A stretch of DNA of 64,000 bases from Ignavibacteriales bacterium (GTDB taxonomy: Bacteria; Bacteroidota; Ignavibacteria; UBA10030). Position numbers and translations under genes: made by a program. The stretch is taken from the NCBI GenBank assembly GCA_026390595.1, contig JAPLFQ010000030.1:62001-126000 (forward strand), written 5' to 3'. Below the pieces are notes generated by a model. That model worked only from the letters and a program-made list of their open reading frames with translations. It searched no databases and was not told the DNA's origin. Below, piece after piece: positions 1-10,130 of the stretch. The first letter of the stretch is position 1. Every line of letters starts with the position of its first letter.

Positions 1-2156
1 GCCTGAAGCAGAGCCTGCTCTGTTTCCCTTCGAGCCGAGATATCACGGCAGACTAATAGCAGCCCCCGGGCCTCACCTTTGCTGCTCATCAGGGCTGAAG
101 AGCTCACCTCAGCCCAAAATGTCGATTGATCGTGACGCAGCGCTGCGATTTCGAGTGCAGCCAATTTCATTTCGCCGGAGAGTGATTTCCGCAGCAGGGA
201 TGACGCCGCCCTTCGTCCTTGAGGAGGGATCCAGTCGAGAAAGGAAGACCCGATTGCAGGATTTCCCGGGGGGACACCGAACAACTCGTATGCACGTGGT
301 GAAACAAAGGAGATATAGCCGTTGGGATCGATAATGATGATGGCGTCCGGCGATGTTTCGACAAGTGTGCGATAATACTCTTCCGACATGCGCAGCCTAT
401 CTTCCATCTGCTTCCGATCTGTGATGTCGCGATCGGCTCCGCGGAAACCGATGACTTCGCCCCGCTGATTGATAACCGGCGTCGCATTGCTCTCAAGGTA
501 CCTGAACGACCCGTTTTTGTGGCGCCATCGGACAACGAGGTCACGCCACCCCTTTCGCTCCCGGATACACTCGGGAAGCAGCCGCCCGATCTTCTCCCAG
601 TCATCAGTATGCATCATCGTGCTGGCAGCCACGCCAATAATGTCCGCGGGCCGATATCCCAGAATTGACTCGACTGCGGGATTGCTGTAGGTGTGAACAC
701 CATCCTTGCTCAGCCCCCAAATCCATTCGCTTGTTGTCTCGACGATCGTTCGGAACTTTTCTTCGCTCTCCCGAAGCGCGTTTCCGACGACCTTGCGTTC
801 TGTGATGTCTTTGACTGTGGCGAGAATTGTCGGCTTGCCTTCAAGTGTGAAGAGGGTATTGCTGATCTCCACCGGAATTCGGAGGCCATCCTTGGCTATA
901 TGCGCTCCCTCCCATGTTGCACTCCCGTCCCGAACCACTTTTCCCATGGCGTCGGGCACGCTGCTCACAGTGTCGGGGGCATCGATGTCAATCGGGCTCA
1001 GCTTCAGCAACTCTTCTCGTGAGTAGCCAAGACGCCTGCACGCGGCTTCATTTGCTTCCAGAAAGCGGCCCGGCAAACCGTCTTTCATCAGGCCATGAAC
1101 AAAAACGCCGTCCTGTATCGAATTGAATAACAGCCGGTATCGCTCATCGCTCCTCCTAAGCGCATTTTCTGCCGCGCTCCTTTCTGTAACATCCCGGACA
1201 ATAGCCTGTGCAAATTCCTCCCTACCCTGTTCGAGACGGCTGAGAGACACCTCGGCATCGAAGATCGTTCCACCCTTCCGGAAGTGCTTCCAGTTCGAGC
1301 GCTGGTTGTTCCCCTTCAGAACGTCACGTACGATGAGCTGGGCTTTGTCTTTTGAATCGCTCCCGTCCGGTTGTTGGGGAGGGCTGAAATCCCATGGGCC
1401 CTTGCCAATGAGCTCAGACCGGTCCCGGCATCCGAATACGGTGAGCGCCATGGAATTGCATTCTACGAACCCATGTTCGTTCAGGATCAGAATTGCGTCG
1501 TTCGCTCCTTCGAACAGAGTCCGGTAACGCTCTTCCGACTCCCTCAACTGATCGGCCTGATTCCGAAGGTCCCGTCCGTTCTTCTGCGCGCGGCCCAGAT
1601 TCGAGATCATGCTATCGGCGAGCAGCCGGACCGTGACCGCCGTGATTCCGAACACCACCATGATATCGAGAATGTCCGAATAGCCAAGATGATCCAGCAC
1701 AACAACCTGAATCACCCCTTTCAATTGAAGGTAGCCGAGGACGGCGATCGACGCAAGCCACGTACCCGTGAACGTGTAAAAGTATCTCCGTTTCAATACC
1801 AGACCAGCACACACCAAAACCCCCGGGGCGGCAAGCAGCGCGGAATCTGTGATGCCGTTGCTGGTCCAGGCCAGATAGTTTAGAAGACTTAAGAGCGACC
1901 AACACAGAAGACTGGCCGCCCAATCGACCAACCCTTTGCGTGCCAACATAATGACAGTCATACACGTGATGCATCCGCAGACGATAGGAACCCACAGCAG
2001 CAACTCGCCGGTGAGCACCCGATACATGAACAACACCCCCAAACCGAGCAGTGTGGCAAACGACACCGCGTAGACGATTCTTGTCCTTCGGCCCGATTCA
2101 TCATCGGCGAGGCGCGGAGGAAAGATCAATTGCAGTAAGGTGTGCGAGTTAGTCAT
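1..2156 (-). CDS. Membrane-anchored multi-PAS sensor protein, C-terminus cut by window edge
   Basis: The frame is open from an ATG at 2156 to the left edge, at least 718 residues, so the output domain is not visible. The N-terminal 170 residues or so are hydrophobic, with several membrane segments. At least four PAS/PAC units follow, each introduced by the usual pattern of SEERYRTLFEGANDAI, SDERYRLLFNSIQDGV, SEEKFRTIVETTSEWI and SEEYYRTLVETSPDAI and closed by D(I/V)TxR. Such proteins normally end in a histidine kinase, a GGDEF or an HD domain; which one is unknown here. It is the last visible member of a minus-strand signalling run, 60 nt after a hybrid kinase, so co-transcription is likely. 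No good ribosome site precedes the chosen ATG, so the start is less certain than the frame. Confidence 0.8.
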   Translation of the reverse strand, partial: MTNSHTLLQLIFPPRLADDESGRRTRIVYAVSFATLLGLGVLFMYRVLTGELLLWVPIVCGCITCMTVIMLARKGLVDWAASLLCWSLLSLLNYLAWTSNGITDSALLAAPGVLVCAGLVLKRRYFYTFTGTWLASIAVLGYLQLKGVIQVVVLDHLGYSDILDIMVVFGITAVTVRLLADSMISNLGRAQKNGRDLRNQADQLRESEERYRTLFEGANDAILILNEHGFVECNSMALTVFGCRDRSELIGKGPWDFSPPQQPDGSDSKDKAQLIVRDVLKGNNQRSNWKHFRKGGTIFDAEVSLSRLEQGREEFAQAIVRDVTERSAAENALRRSDERYRLLFNSIQDGVFVHGLMKDGLPGRFLEANEAACRRLGYSREELLKLSPIDIDAPDTVSSVPDAMGKVVRDGSATWEGAHIAKDGLRIPVEISNTLFTLEGKPTILATVKDITERKVVGNALRESEEKFRTIVETTSEWIWGLSKDGVHTYSNPAVESILGYRPADIIGVAASTMMHTDDWEKIGRLLPECIRERKGWRDLVVRWRHKNGSFRYLESNATPVINQRGEVIGFRGADRDITDRKQMEDRLRMSEEYYRTLVETSPDAIIIIDPNGYISFVSPRAYELFGVPPGNPAIGSSFLDWIPPQGRRAASSLLRKSLSGEMKLAALEIAALRHDQSTFWAEVSSSALMSSKGEARGLLLVCRDISARRETEQALLQ

Positions 2157-2216
2157 AATTCGTGCAATCGCATATGGTTCGCATCGACATGCTCTCCGTG
2201 TAGAACTGGCGCCGCA

Positions 2217-4301
2217 TTACACTCCGACACCGCTCAACGTCTCCTGTACGATGTGCAGGAATTCCTCCTGTCGGAACGGCTTCTGCACAGCAGGGATATT
2301 CTCTTCTGCAAGGAGCTGCGTGATGATCGCATCGGAGGCAAAGCCTGTGCAGAAAATCGATTTGACCTTCGGGTTGATCTTCTTGAGCTCCAGGAACGTC
2401 TGACCGCCGTCCATCTTCGGCATCACGAGGTCAAGGATGACGAGGGAGATTTCCTTCGATTTCTTCCGGTAAATATCGACTGCTTCGAGACCATCGGAAG
2501 CGGTCAGCACCTTGAAGCCGCTCCCTTCAAGTATGTCGGTGCCGATTTCCCTCATCGCGGCTTCGTCATCAACGAGCAGGATGGTTTCAACGCCTTTCTT
2601 CGATTTCAAGAGGCCCTCGATCCGATCATCCTGGATCTTCTTTGGATCGAGCGCCGGAATATAGATTTGGAAGGTAGCGCCTCTGCCGACTTCGCTGTCG
2701 ACGGTGATCGTGCCGCGATGGCTCCTGACCGTCGAGAATACGATGGACAGCCCCAGTCCGGCTCCGCGCCCGCGTTCTTTTGTCGTGAAGAACGGGTCGA
2801 AAATCCGTTCGAGAATATCTTCAGGAATTCCGGTTCCGTTGTCCGATATCCTGAGAACGATGCACGGCGAGCCAGCCGGCAGCATGAGTTTGGGGGCGAG
2901 ATTTTCGGAAACCACGCTGTTATCGGCGGCGACGAAAATGCTCCCCGGGCTCTTCGGGTCCTCCCTGGCCGCAATCGCCTCTTTTGCATTGACCAGCAGA
3001 TTCAGGAGGGCCTGCGAAAGTTCATGGCTGTCACCGACGACACGCATGAGCTGAGGCTCGATTTTCTTCTCGATCGTAATCGACGGGCCGAGCGTCTTCT
3101 CGGACATCACGATCAATTCGCTGATCAGGCTTCCGACGTCAATCGGGGCGCTCTCTTTCTTCGATTCGCGGGCAAATGCGAGAAGCCTGTTGCCGAGGTC
3201 TGCACTGCGCATGACCGACTGCTCGATTGCCGCGCTGTACTTTGCGACCTTCGTCTGATCCTGAATGTATTTTCTGATCAGGTTCGAGAAGCCCAGGACG
3301 TTGTTCAACGTATTGTTGAATTCGTGAGCAATGCTCCCCACCACCGTCGAAATGCTGTCAATGCGCTGCGCCCTGAACAACTGCTGCTGCATCCGCTTTC
3401 TGTCCGTCACATCGCGCACCGCAGCCAAAATCGCCTCCCTTCCGCGCAGCGTGAGACGGCGAAGGAATATTTCCACATCGAACGTGACATCGTCGGCCGG
3501 CCGCCTCGCCTTCCATTCAAAGAACTGAGTGTCACCCAGGACCGCCTTCTTCCAATAGTTCGGCAGGTCTTCAAGCACATTCTCCTTGCTTGAAAGGTCG
3601 TCTTTCATCGACAAGGTCAGGGCCTGATCCTTCGTGACACCGAACATCCGAAGCCCTTTTTCATTGACATCGATGACCGTGCCATTCAATTCATGGATGA
3701 AGATTGCGTCGTAGACGCTGTTGAAGATTACCCGGAGGTTTTCTTCCGAGATCCGCAAAGCCTCATCGATGCGTTTCCGCTTTGTGATGTCCTCTTTGAT
3801 GCCCAGGAAATGCGTAATCTGGCCGGAAGCCTCGCGCAGCGGGCTGATTGTGACAAACTCCCAAAACGTATCGCCGCTTTTTGTCTTGTTGAGAAGTTCC
3901 CCCCTCCATTCGACGCCGGACGTGATCGACTCCCACAGCTGCTTATATGTCGCTTCCGGAAGGTTGCCCGATTTCAGAATTCTTGGATTCCGCCCGACCA
4001 CCTCCGAAAGAGTATAGCCGGAGGCCTGAGTAAATCGTGGATTGACATACTCAATTCTCCCTGTGATGTCGGTGATCACGATGGAGACCGGACTTTGCTC
4101 GACGGCCCGCGACCAGATTCGGACCTCCGCTTCGAGTTTTTCATGACTTGTCCGATGCAGAAGCTCCCGCTTCCGATAATCGGCCAACTCCCGCTGTAAC
4201 CCTTCGATGATGCGGGATTGATCCGCCACATCGCTGCTCTGCGCCGGAACAGATGTGCCCGGTGTGGCGGGATTGCTATGATCTGCTTTCATGTGATGCA
4301 C
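2217..4301 (-). CDS. Hybrid sensor histidine kinase, PAS-PAS-HisKA-HATPase-REC
   Basis: A 694-residue cytoplasmic hybrid kinase. An N-terminal coiled stretch is followed by two PAS/PAC domains (about 65-180 and 185-300; note YVNPRFTQASGYTLSEVVGR). The dimerisation helix carries the phospho-accepting His in IAHEFNNTLNNVLGF. The HATPase has its N box (LLNLLVNAKEAI), G1 (DNGTGIPEDI) and G2 (GRGAGLGLSI). The C-terminal receiver has its Asp in LVILDLVMPKMDG. No membrane segment is visible, so it should sense a cytoplasmic signal. The start is GTG at 4301; an in-frame ATG lies three codons later. It closely resembles the next kinase upstream (4377-6746), suggesting duplication. The attached receiver may act as an intramolecular phosphate sink or relay. 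Confidence 0.9.
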   Translation of the reverse strand: MHHMKADHSNPATPGTSVPAQSSDVADQSRIIEGLQRELADYRKRELLHRTSHEKLEAEVRIWSRAVEQSPVSIVITDITGRIEYVNPRFTQASGYTLSEVVGRNPRILKSGNLPEATYKQLWESITSGVEWRGELLNKTKSGDTFWEFVTISPLREASGQITHFLGIKEDITKRKRIDEALRISEENLRVIFNSVYDAIFIHELNGTVIDVNEKGLRMFGVTKDQALTLSMKDDLSSKENVLEDLPNYWKKAVLGDTQFFEWKARRPADDVTFDVEIFLRRLTLRGREAILAAVRDVTDRKRMQQQLFRAQRIDSISTVVGSIAHEFNNTLNNVLGFSNLIRKYIQDQTKVAKYSAAIEQSVMRSADLGNRLLAFARESKKESAPIDVGSLISELIVMSEKTLGPSITIEKKIEPQLMRVVGDSHELSQALLNLLVNAKEAIAAREDPKSPGSIFVAADNSVVSENLAPKLMLPAGSPCIVLRISDNGTGIPEDILERIFDPFFTTKERGRGAGLGLSIVFSTVRSHRGTITVDSEVGRGATFQIYIPALDPKKIQDDRIEGLLKSKKGVETILLVDDEAAMREIGTDILEGSGFKVLTASDGLEAVDIYRKKSKEISLVILDLVMPKMDGGQTFLELKKINPKVKSIFCTGFASDAIITQLLAEENIPAVQKPFRQEEFLHIVQETLSGVGV

Positions 4302-4376
4302 CTGAGAAAGAATACTATGCGGAGAAACAATGTCTTATGGATTCAAGGCATTCTGATGTCCACGCTTCGGGCCTCG

Positions 4377-6746
4377 TCAGGAAGGGGCTTTCGCCGTCAG
4401 CATTTCTCTGATGAGCTCCAGGAGGCGCACGGGTTTGAATGGCTTTTCGATCGCCCGCAGGCCATGACGTTCGATCAGGGCTACGATTGTTTCATCCTCG
4501 GCATACCCTGTGCAGAAGAACGCTCTCAAGCCGGGGTTGATGCTTTTCAGCTGAGCAAACACCTGCCCCCCATTCATGTCGGGCATAATGAAATCGAGAA
4601 CAACAAGCGAGATCTCGCGCCATGCGCTCCGGTACAGATCGATCGCGTGTTGACCATTTGTTGCGATCACCACACGATATCCGGCATCCTCGAGCACTTC
4701 CCGCCCAAGATCCCGCATCAGTTCTTCATCGTCAACGAGCAGGATCAGCTCATTGTTTGCTGACCTGAGTGACACTTCCCCATGAGATTCCAGCGCTATC
4801 GGCTCTGCCGCAACCGCCGGGAGGAGGACACGGATTGTGGTTCCTTTCCCGTGTTCACTTTCCACGGTGACAGATCCGCCATGGCTCTTCACGATATTGT
4901 AGACAACCGAGAGACCCAATCCGGTCCCCTTCCCCATTTCCTTTGTCGTGAAGAAAGGATCGAACACCTTGCTGCGGATATGTTCAGGGATACCCGCACC
5001 GGTATCGGACACCGCGATCTCGACCCAGAATGGATGCTCCATTACTTGCCCGCTCGGAGAGCCTGGCACATGCTGCTCGCCTGCCATCCTGCCCGATGCT
5101 GAGATCATGATCCTGTGGTCAGCTGACGGCTCGACTCGTTCGGCGATCGCATCCCGGGCATTCAAACAGAGATTCAGGAGCGCCTGGTACAGTTCGCCGC
5201 GATCACCGGACACCCGCAACAAGATCGGTTCGACGTTCTTGCGCATCGCAATGGTCCTTGGAAACGTCTCTGAAGCAAGATCGATCACCTCGTCAATGAT
5301 CTCTTCGACGTTTACAATTGAGTTCTCCCGATTCTGCTTCCTCACGAACGACATGAGTTGTCTTGAGAGACCTGCTCCCCGGGCAGCAGATTTTTCTATC
5401 GACTCCGAGTACTTCATCACTCTCGCCGGGTCTGCGACGTGCTTTTTCAGCTGATGAGAGAATCCGAGGATGTTGTTGAGGACGTTGTTGAAATCGTGAG
5501 CTATACCGCTCGCAAGCGTACCGACACAATCCATTTTTTGTGCATGAACCAGCGTCTGTTCGAGCATTTTCCGTTCGGTGTTATCGATAATGTAGCCCCG
5601 CACATGTGTCATCTCACCCTGATCATCGAACATGCCGATCAGGTTTTCGTTCAGGAACAGGGGTCGTCCATCGACGCGGCGTGCCTCAACTTCGATATTC
5701 TCAAGCTTCTTTGCACGCAGAAGCAACGTGTGATGATTGCTCCATGCTTCAGCGTCCCGGTGCGAGTCGAACAAATTGGCCTTTTTCGCATCCTCCACAG
5801 ACGCACAACCAAAGATCCTCGCGAAAGCCCGGTTGCAGTCAAGGATTGTCCCTCCGACTGTCGCGATGAAGTAGCCGGTCAGGTCCTGCTCAAAGAACTC
5901 CTTGTATCGCTCCTCACTTGCGCGCAAATCGGACTCTGCCCGTTTGCGGTCAGAGATATCACGCGTAATCGAAAGTATGCACTGCTGGCCGTCCAGCTCG
6001 ATGATCGTTGCTGAAATCAAGCCAGTAGTAATCCGTCCGTCCTTCATCCTGAAGTCCGCCTCCAGGTTCTCCACCGCTCCGTGTTTCTTGAGACTCTCAA
6101 CAAGTGTTCGTCTACTCCGGAGATCGACCCAGAGGTCAATCTCCAGTGAAGAGCGGCCGAGGACATCGTTCCGGGCGTACCCGGTGATATGCGTGAATCC
6201 ATCGTTGGTATCGAGAAACACTCCGTCTTCCAACCGATTGATATTGATAGAATCCGGACTCGTACGAAAGGCTTTGAAGAACTTCTGTTCGGAAATGCGA
6301 AGCGCCAGTTCCATCGAATGCCTGTACAGCGCCATTTCAATCACCGTGTGGAGCTCCCGTTCATCGAATGGCTTAGTGACAAATCCGAATGGTTCTGTCA
6401 GCTTGGCCCGTCGGAAAGTCTCGTCATCGGAGAAGGCCGCAAGAAACACCACAGGGATGCGATAACGTTTCCCGATCTGCTCTGCTGCCTCGATGCCGTC
6501 CATGGAGCCATTAAGCACCACATCCATCAGGACGAGATCAGGCTTCAAACGGGCTGCCAATTCAACGGCCTCTTCCCCCGCCGACGCTTCGCTCAGGCTC
6601 TCATATCCCAATCCGAGGAGTTTCCCGCGAATGTTGATCGCTGCAGCGCTGTCTTGTGCAACCACCAGAATGCGCTTCATTCGCTGGAGCTCAGGTTTGC
6701 CTGCTTCGTCAAGTGTTGACTGGATAATACTCGTCATGATCTCCAT
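4377..6746 (-). CDS. Hybrid sensor histidine kinase, REC-PAS-PAS-HisKA-HATPase-REC
   Basis: About 789 residues. It begins with a receiver (Asp in DLVLMDVVL, Lys in VTKPFDE), then two PAS/PAC domains, then a HisKA with IAHDFNNVLNNILGF, then an HATPase (LLNLCLNARDAI; DTGAGIPEHI; GKGTGLGLSV). It ends with a second receiver (LVVLDFIMPDMNGG). Receivers at both ends suggest that it takes phosphate or a signal from another kinase and passes it on. The frame opens at 6821, but the segment before 6746 (ALWSSWERGDRHPNS) does not look like a receiver start. I chose ATG 6746; ATG 6737 is also possible. It lies 98 nt after the NtrC-type regulator, so both may be in one transcript. No membrane segments are visible. 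Confidence 0.88.
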   Translation of the reverse strand: MEIMTSIIQSTLDEAGKPELQRMKRILVVAQDSAAAINIRGKLLGLGYESLSEASAGEEAVELAARLKPDLVLMDVVLNGSMDGIEAAEQIGKRYRIPVVFLAAFSDDETFRRAKLTEPFGFVTKPFDERELHTVIEMALYRHSMELALRISEQKFFKAFRTSPDSININRLEDGVFLDTNDGFTHITGYARNDVLGRSSLEIDLWVDLRSRRTLVESLKKHGAVENLEADFRMKDGRITTGLISATIIELDGQQCILSITRDISDRKRAESDLRASEERYKEFFEQDLTGYFIATVGGTILDCNRAFARIFGCASVEDAKKANLFDSHRDAEAWSNHHTLLLRAKKLENIEVEARRVDGRPLFLNENLIGMFDDQGEMTHVRGYIIDNTERKMLEQTLVHAQKMDCVGTLASGIAHDFNNVLNNILGFSHQLKKHVADPARVMKYSESIEKSAARGAGLSRQLMSFVRKQNRENSIVNVEEIIDEVIDLASETFPRTIAMRKNVEPILLRVSGDRGELYQALLNLCLNARDAIAERVEPSADHRIMISASGRMAGEQHVPGSPSGQVMEHPFWVEIAVSDTGAGIPEHIRSKVFDPFFTTKEMGKGTGLGLSVVYNIVKSHGGSVTVESEHGKGTTIRVLLPAVAAEPIALESHGEVSLRSANNELILLVDDEELMRDLGREVLEDAGYRVVIATNGQHAIDLYRSAWREISLVVLDFIMPDMNGGQVFAQLKSINPGLRAFFCTGYAEDETIVALIERHGLRAIEKPFKPVRLLELIREMLTAKAPS

Positions 6747-6844
6747 CGTGACAATTACTCGTGAGATGATGCAACTGTTCGGGTGTCTGTCGCCCCGCTC
6801 CCAGCTGCTCCAAAGAGCCACTGGTCTCCATTCGAGGTGGGATG

Positions 6845-8263
6845 CTACGCACTGATTTTGTAGCTGCGCTGTTCAGGTTCGATGCTCAACTGTTCCATCC
6901 GATATCTGAGTTTCGATCTCGTAATGCCAAGGATCTTTGCGGCCTGGACCTGATTACCGCTCGTGATGGCCAGCGTCTTCAGGATCAGCTCACGGAGAAC
7001 CTCTTTCATTGCAATCCCCGAACCCGGAATCTGGAGGGCGAACTGGTGATCCTCGAATCCCACGGGCGCGAACGACGCCTTACCTCCGACGCGAAGAAAC
7101 ACGAACTGCTCCGGACCAAGCAAGGGAGCGTCGCACAGGAGCATAACGCGCTCCAGAGCATTCTTGAGCTCCCGAACGTTTCCCTTCCAGGGGTTCTGTT
7201 CGAGAAACTGAATGGCCTCCTGCGAGACTTTGGGAGCCGGCTTTCCGAACTTCTTGGAAAACTCCTGCAGGAACGTATATGCCAGCGGCGCGATGTCGTC
7301 TTTGCGTTCGCGCAGCGGCGGGATCTTCAGCACGGCAACGTTGAGACGATAATACAGATCTTCTCTGAATCGTCCCGCCTCGACTTCCTTCACGAGGTTG
7401 CGATTGGTCGCGGCAATCACACGGACATCGACGGAGATCTCCTTCGTGCCGCCGAGACGGTAGTACTTGTGCTCGTCGAGGACGCGCAGGAGCTTCACCT
7501 GCATGTCGAGAGAGAGTTCGCCGATCTCGTCCAGCAATATGGTCCCTCCGTTGGCGAGCTCGAATCGCCCCTGCTTCATCCTCTCGGTCGCCCCGGTGAA
7601 CGCGCCTTTCTCGTAGCCAAAGAACTCGCTCTCGGCCAGATCTTTCGGTATCGCTCCGCAGTTGATCGTGATGAATGGCTTGTCCGCACGCAAGCTCTTC
7701 TGCGCGACATACCGTGCAAACAGCTCTTTGCCCGTTCCGCTCTCCCCTTCGAGAAGGACAGTTGTTTGCTCCCCCTGGGACAGGCGCTCCGCGGTCTGGA
7801 GCAGCCGGCGGATAATGAGGCTGTTGCCGACAATGCCATGGCGCGACCGCTCTGTTCCGAGTTCCTCCTCGAGGATCCGCACTTTCCTCTGCAGCATTGA
7901 TTGCTTCATCGTTTTTTCCACAACGATGCAGAGGTGTTTGAAATCGAGGGGCTTGGTAATGAAATCAGACGCCCCATCCTTCATCGCCTGAACTGCCAGC
8001 GAGATGTCGGCAAAGGCCGTCATCATGATGACCGGCATATCCATCCCCTGCTCCCGCATCTGTTTGAGAAGCCGCAATCCGTTTTGCTCGCCCAGATAGA
8101 TGTCTGACATTACGATGTCAGGATTCGTCTGGGAAAGCACGGAAAGCGCTTTCTCTCCTTCGAGACAGACGCTGACCTGATATCCTTCATCCGTAAGGAG
8201 CCTGTCAAGAGTCTGTGCGAGGATGTCCTCATCTTCAACGACAAGAATTTTTCCTTTTGCCAT
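6845..8263 (-). CDS. NtrC-family sigma-54-dependent response regulator
   Basis: A 472-residue enhancer-binding protein. The receiver domain has Asp54 (IVMSDIYLG) and Lys in ITKPLDF. The AAA+ domain has Walker A (GESGTGKE), the sigma-54 contact loop GAFTGA, Walker B ([12 protein letters not shown]) and the R-finger region. The C-terminal Fis-type helix-turn-helix is [20 protein letters not shown]. The presence of GAFTGA means that it should activate RpoN promoters when phosphorylated. The start at 8263 is supported by a strong ribosome site, AAAGGTGA, seven bases upstream and inside the end of the preceding kinase gene. That kinase stops only 7 nt before this start, so the two form a likely cognate pair. 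Confidence 0.95.
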   Translation of the reverse strand: MAKGKILVVEDEDILAQTLDRLLTDEGYQVSVCLEGEKALSVLSQTNPDIVMSDIYLGEQNGLRLLKQMREQGMDMPVIMMTAFADISLAVQAMKDGASDFITKPLDFKHLCIVVEKTMKQSMLQRKVRILEEELGTERSRHGIVGNSLIIRRLLQTAERLSQGEQTTVLLEGESGTGKELFARYVAQKSLRADKPFITINCGAIPKDLAESEFFGYEKGAFTGATERMKQGRFELANGGTILLDEIGELSLDMQVKLLRVLDEHKYYRLGGTKEISVDVRVIAATNRNLVKEVEAGRFREDLYYRLNVAVLKIPPLRERKDDIAPLAYTFLQEFSKKFGKPAPKVSQEAIQFLEQNPWKGNVRELKNALERVMLLCDAPLLGPEQFVFLRVGGKASFAPVGFEDHQFALQIPGSGIAMKEVLRELILKTLAITSGNQVQAAKILGITRSKLRYRMEQLSIEPEQRSYKISA

Positions 8264-8270
8264 GTCTGCG

Positions 8271-9923
8271 TCACCTTTCAATGTGTATTTGCGTCGGGAA
8301 AATTAGACGAACCATTGTCCCACCCCCCTCTGCGGATTCAATTCGAATTTCTGCGTTATGCCGATCGAGTATGCGTTTCGAAAGTGCAAGCCCCAACCCC
8401 GTGCCACCGGGCTTCGTGGTCCTGAGCGGCTCAAAAAGGTCTGCCATTCTCTCCGGCGGAATCCCGATTCCTGTATCCCGAATCGACAATACCACGCTCC
8501 GCTCAGCCGGCACTCCCTCCACAAGCTGGAGTGTCTCTTCGATGCAATATGTCTTGAGCGTAATCGCGCTCCCCTGGGGACAGGCATCGACCGCATTTTG
8601 AATCAGGTTGATGAGCACCTGCTGGATCTGACGACTATCGACGTGCACAAAAGGCAGTTCCTCTCCCAGCACCGTGACCAACTCAAGCCCTTTCTGCTGG
8701 ACATTCAGCTTCACAAACGTGAGTGCCTGATCCACGATATCGTTGACAGACTCTTCCCTGATCTTCGGCGGAGTCATGCGCGCGAGACCCAGCGTGTTGT
8801 CGATAACCTTTTCGATGCGCTTTGCCCCTTCGAGCGCTGTCAGCACAGCCCCCTGCACGGGAGTCCCTTCCTGGGTTTTCTCCTGCAGGTACTGAAGGTT
8901 CAGGCTGACTGCTGCGAGAGGGTTACGAATCTCGTGAGCGATTCCGGAGGCCAGCGTTCCCATCAACGACATCTTTTCGGCCAGCATCAGTTTTTCTCTG
9001 ATCTTCTTCTGCTCTGTCACGTCCCTGACGAACATGAGCACCTTGCTGTCTACGCCCCGCACAAACGGTCCCGCCGAAATCTCCACGTGGAGCCTGGCTC
9101 CGTCTTTGTCTTTCAGCATCGCTTCGCCAAAATACCCGTCCGGGTTGCGGAGGGTGCTGAGCGTTGCGAGCTCGGACGCCTCGAACGGAAAACTCGACAT
9201 GGCAATGAGCTCGTCTCTTGTGTACCCGAGCAGATCAAGCCCCTCTTTGTTAACGTCCACAACTTTGTCCGTGTCGCTCATCAGCACATAGATGGCGACA
9301 CTCGCCTGTTCGAACAGGCCGCGGTACCGTGCTTCGGAAATCTGCAGCTCCCGATTCTTACGCGAGAGTGTCTGCGCGAACATCTCCAGCTCGTTCATTT
9401 TCTGTTCCAGCTTCTTTACGACGATCGCGTGATGTTTCTCGAGGAAGATGTGGTCATCGAGGTGCTGTGACTCGAGCGTGCTGCCCCCAGTGTCGTACCC
9501 GTATCGCTCGCGGACAATTCCCTTCACGACATCGACGAGAACGTCAACGCCCCCCATCTTCTCGACGTACCGATCAACCCCAATGCTGCGCGCAAGTTCT
9601 TCGTCTTCTTTGTCGAGATAGTCGCCGGTGTAAATGATGAAGGGGATCGATGCCGTGCGCTGGTCTTTTCTGACGAACGTGCAGAGTTCCAGTCCGTCCA
9701 TTTTCGGCATCATCGCGTCGGACACAACCAGGTGAACTTCATGCTGCCTGAGTTGTTCGAGAGCTTCCTGGCCGCTTGACGCGGTCATGGTTCCAAAACC
9801 ATTCTCCTGGAGTACATCCTCGAGCAATTCGAGATTTTCGGGAACGTCATCGACGAGGAGAATGGTGAGCTTGGTGGTTCCGGCCTGAGAGGCCTGCGGA
9901 ACCGCCTCGTTAGGATTGGGCAT
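8271..9923 (-). CDS. REC-PAS-HisKA-HATPase histidine kinase
   Basis: A 550-residue cytoplasmic kinase. The N-terminal receiver (ILLVDDVPENLELLEDVL, Asp in LVVSDAMMPKMDG) is followed by a coiled coil around 170-195 and one PAS domain (SEARYRGLFEQASVAIYVL). The HisKA has its His in IAHEIRNPLAAVSL and the HATPase has LINLIQNAVDA, DTGIGIPPERM and GGTGLGLAL. The domain order fits a NtrB-like kinase controlled by its own receiver. It is first in the run that continues with the NtrC-type regulator. The roughly 200 bases upstream hold a perfect inverted repeat (10007-10026) shared with the flagellin promoter region. Confidence 0.92.
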   Translation of the reverse strand: MPNPNEAVPQASQAGTTKLTILLVDDVPENLELLEDVLQENGFGTMTASSGQEALEQLRQHEVHLVVSDAMMPKMDGLELCTFVRKDQRTASIPFIIYTGDYLDKEDEELARSIGVDRYVEKMGGVDVLVDVVKGIVRERYGYDTGGSTLESQHLDDHIFLEKHHAIVVKKLEQKMNELEMFAQTLSRKNRELQISEARYRGLFEQASVAIYVLMSDTDKVVDVNKEGLDLLGYTRDELIAMSSFPFEASELATLSTLRNPDGYFGEAMLKDKDGARLHVEISAGPFVRGVDSKVLMFVRDVTEQKKIREKLMLAEKMSLMGTLASGIAHEIRNPLAAVSLNLQYLQEKTQEGTPVQGAVLTALEGAKRIEKVIDNTLGLARMTPPKIREESVNDIVDQALTFVKLNVQQKGLELVTVLGEELPFVHVDSRQIQQVLINLIQNAVDACPQGSAITLKTYCIEETLQLVEGVPAERSVVLSIRDTGIGIPPERMADLFEPLRTTKPGGTGLGLALSKRILDRHNAEIRIESAEGGGTMVRLIFPTQIHIER

Positions 9924-9999
9924 GGGGATGTTTGAGAGTGCTCAGCAACTGGGGAATTCCATGATTTTGGACGCCGACTAATTAACAATATTAGCCACT

Positions 10000-10034
10000 T
10001 GGCCACAATACGCTATATGGCGTATTTTTGGCCA
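10000..10034. promoter_or_regulatory. Inverted-repeat operator candidate upstream of the kinase block
   Basis: AATACGC (10007-10013) and GCGTATT (10020-10026) are perfect inverted arms around TATATG. Outside them lie two copies of TGGCCA (10000-10005 and 10029-10034), so the whole dyad spans 35 bases. The central core TACGCTATATGGCGTA differs by one base from the core of a palindrome upstream of flagellin (16141-16160). The site lies about 80-110 bases before the kinase start at 9923, between it and the NarL-type regulator gene. Arms of seven bases around two match the 7-2-7 spacing used by NarL/FixJ-family dimers. The assigned factor is an inference. Confidence 0.6.
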
Positions 10035-10130
10035 GAGGGCTTTTTAATGGTTTCGGTGGGGCAGGGATACAACGAACTGCCAGGCGAGACCGGGGATCAA
10101 AACGAGAGGAATGTGCTATGGAACGAAAAA

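Noticed and set aside
2142-3593. Long plus-strand open frame of 483 codons opposite the hybrid kinase
   Set aside because: It is fully antisense to a kinase with all motifs intact, has no ribosome site and no family features; high GC at third positions creates such shadows.
6842-9470. Plus-strand open frames of 352 and 370 codons opposite the NtrC regulator and its kinase
   Set aside because: Antisense shadows of well-supported genes; composition rich in Arg, Leu and His with no recognisable domain.
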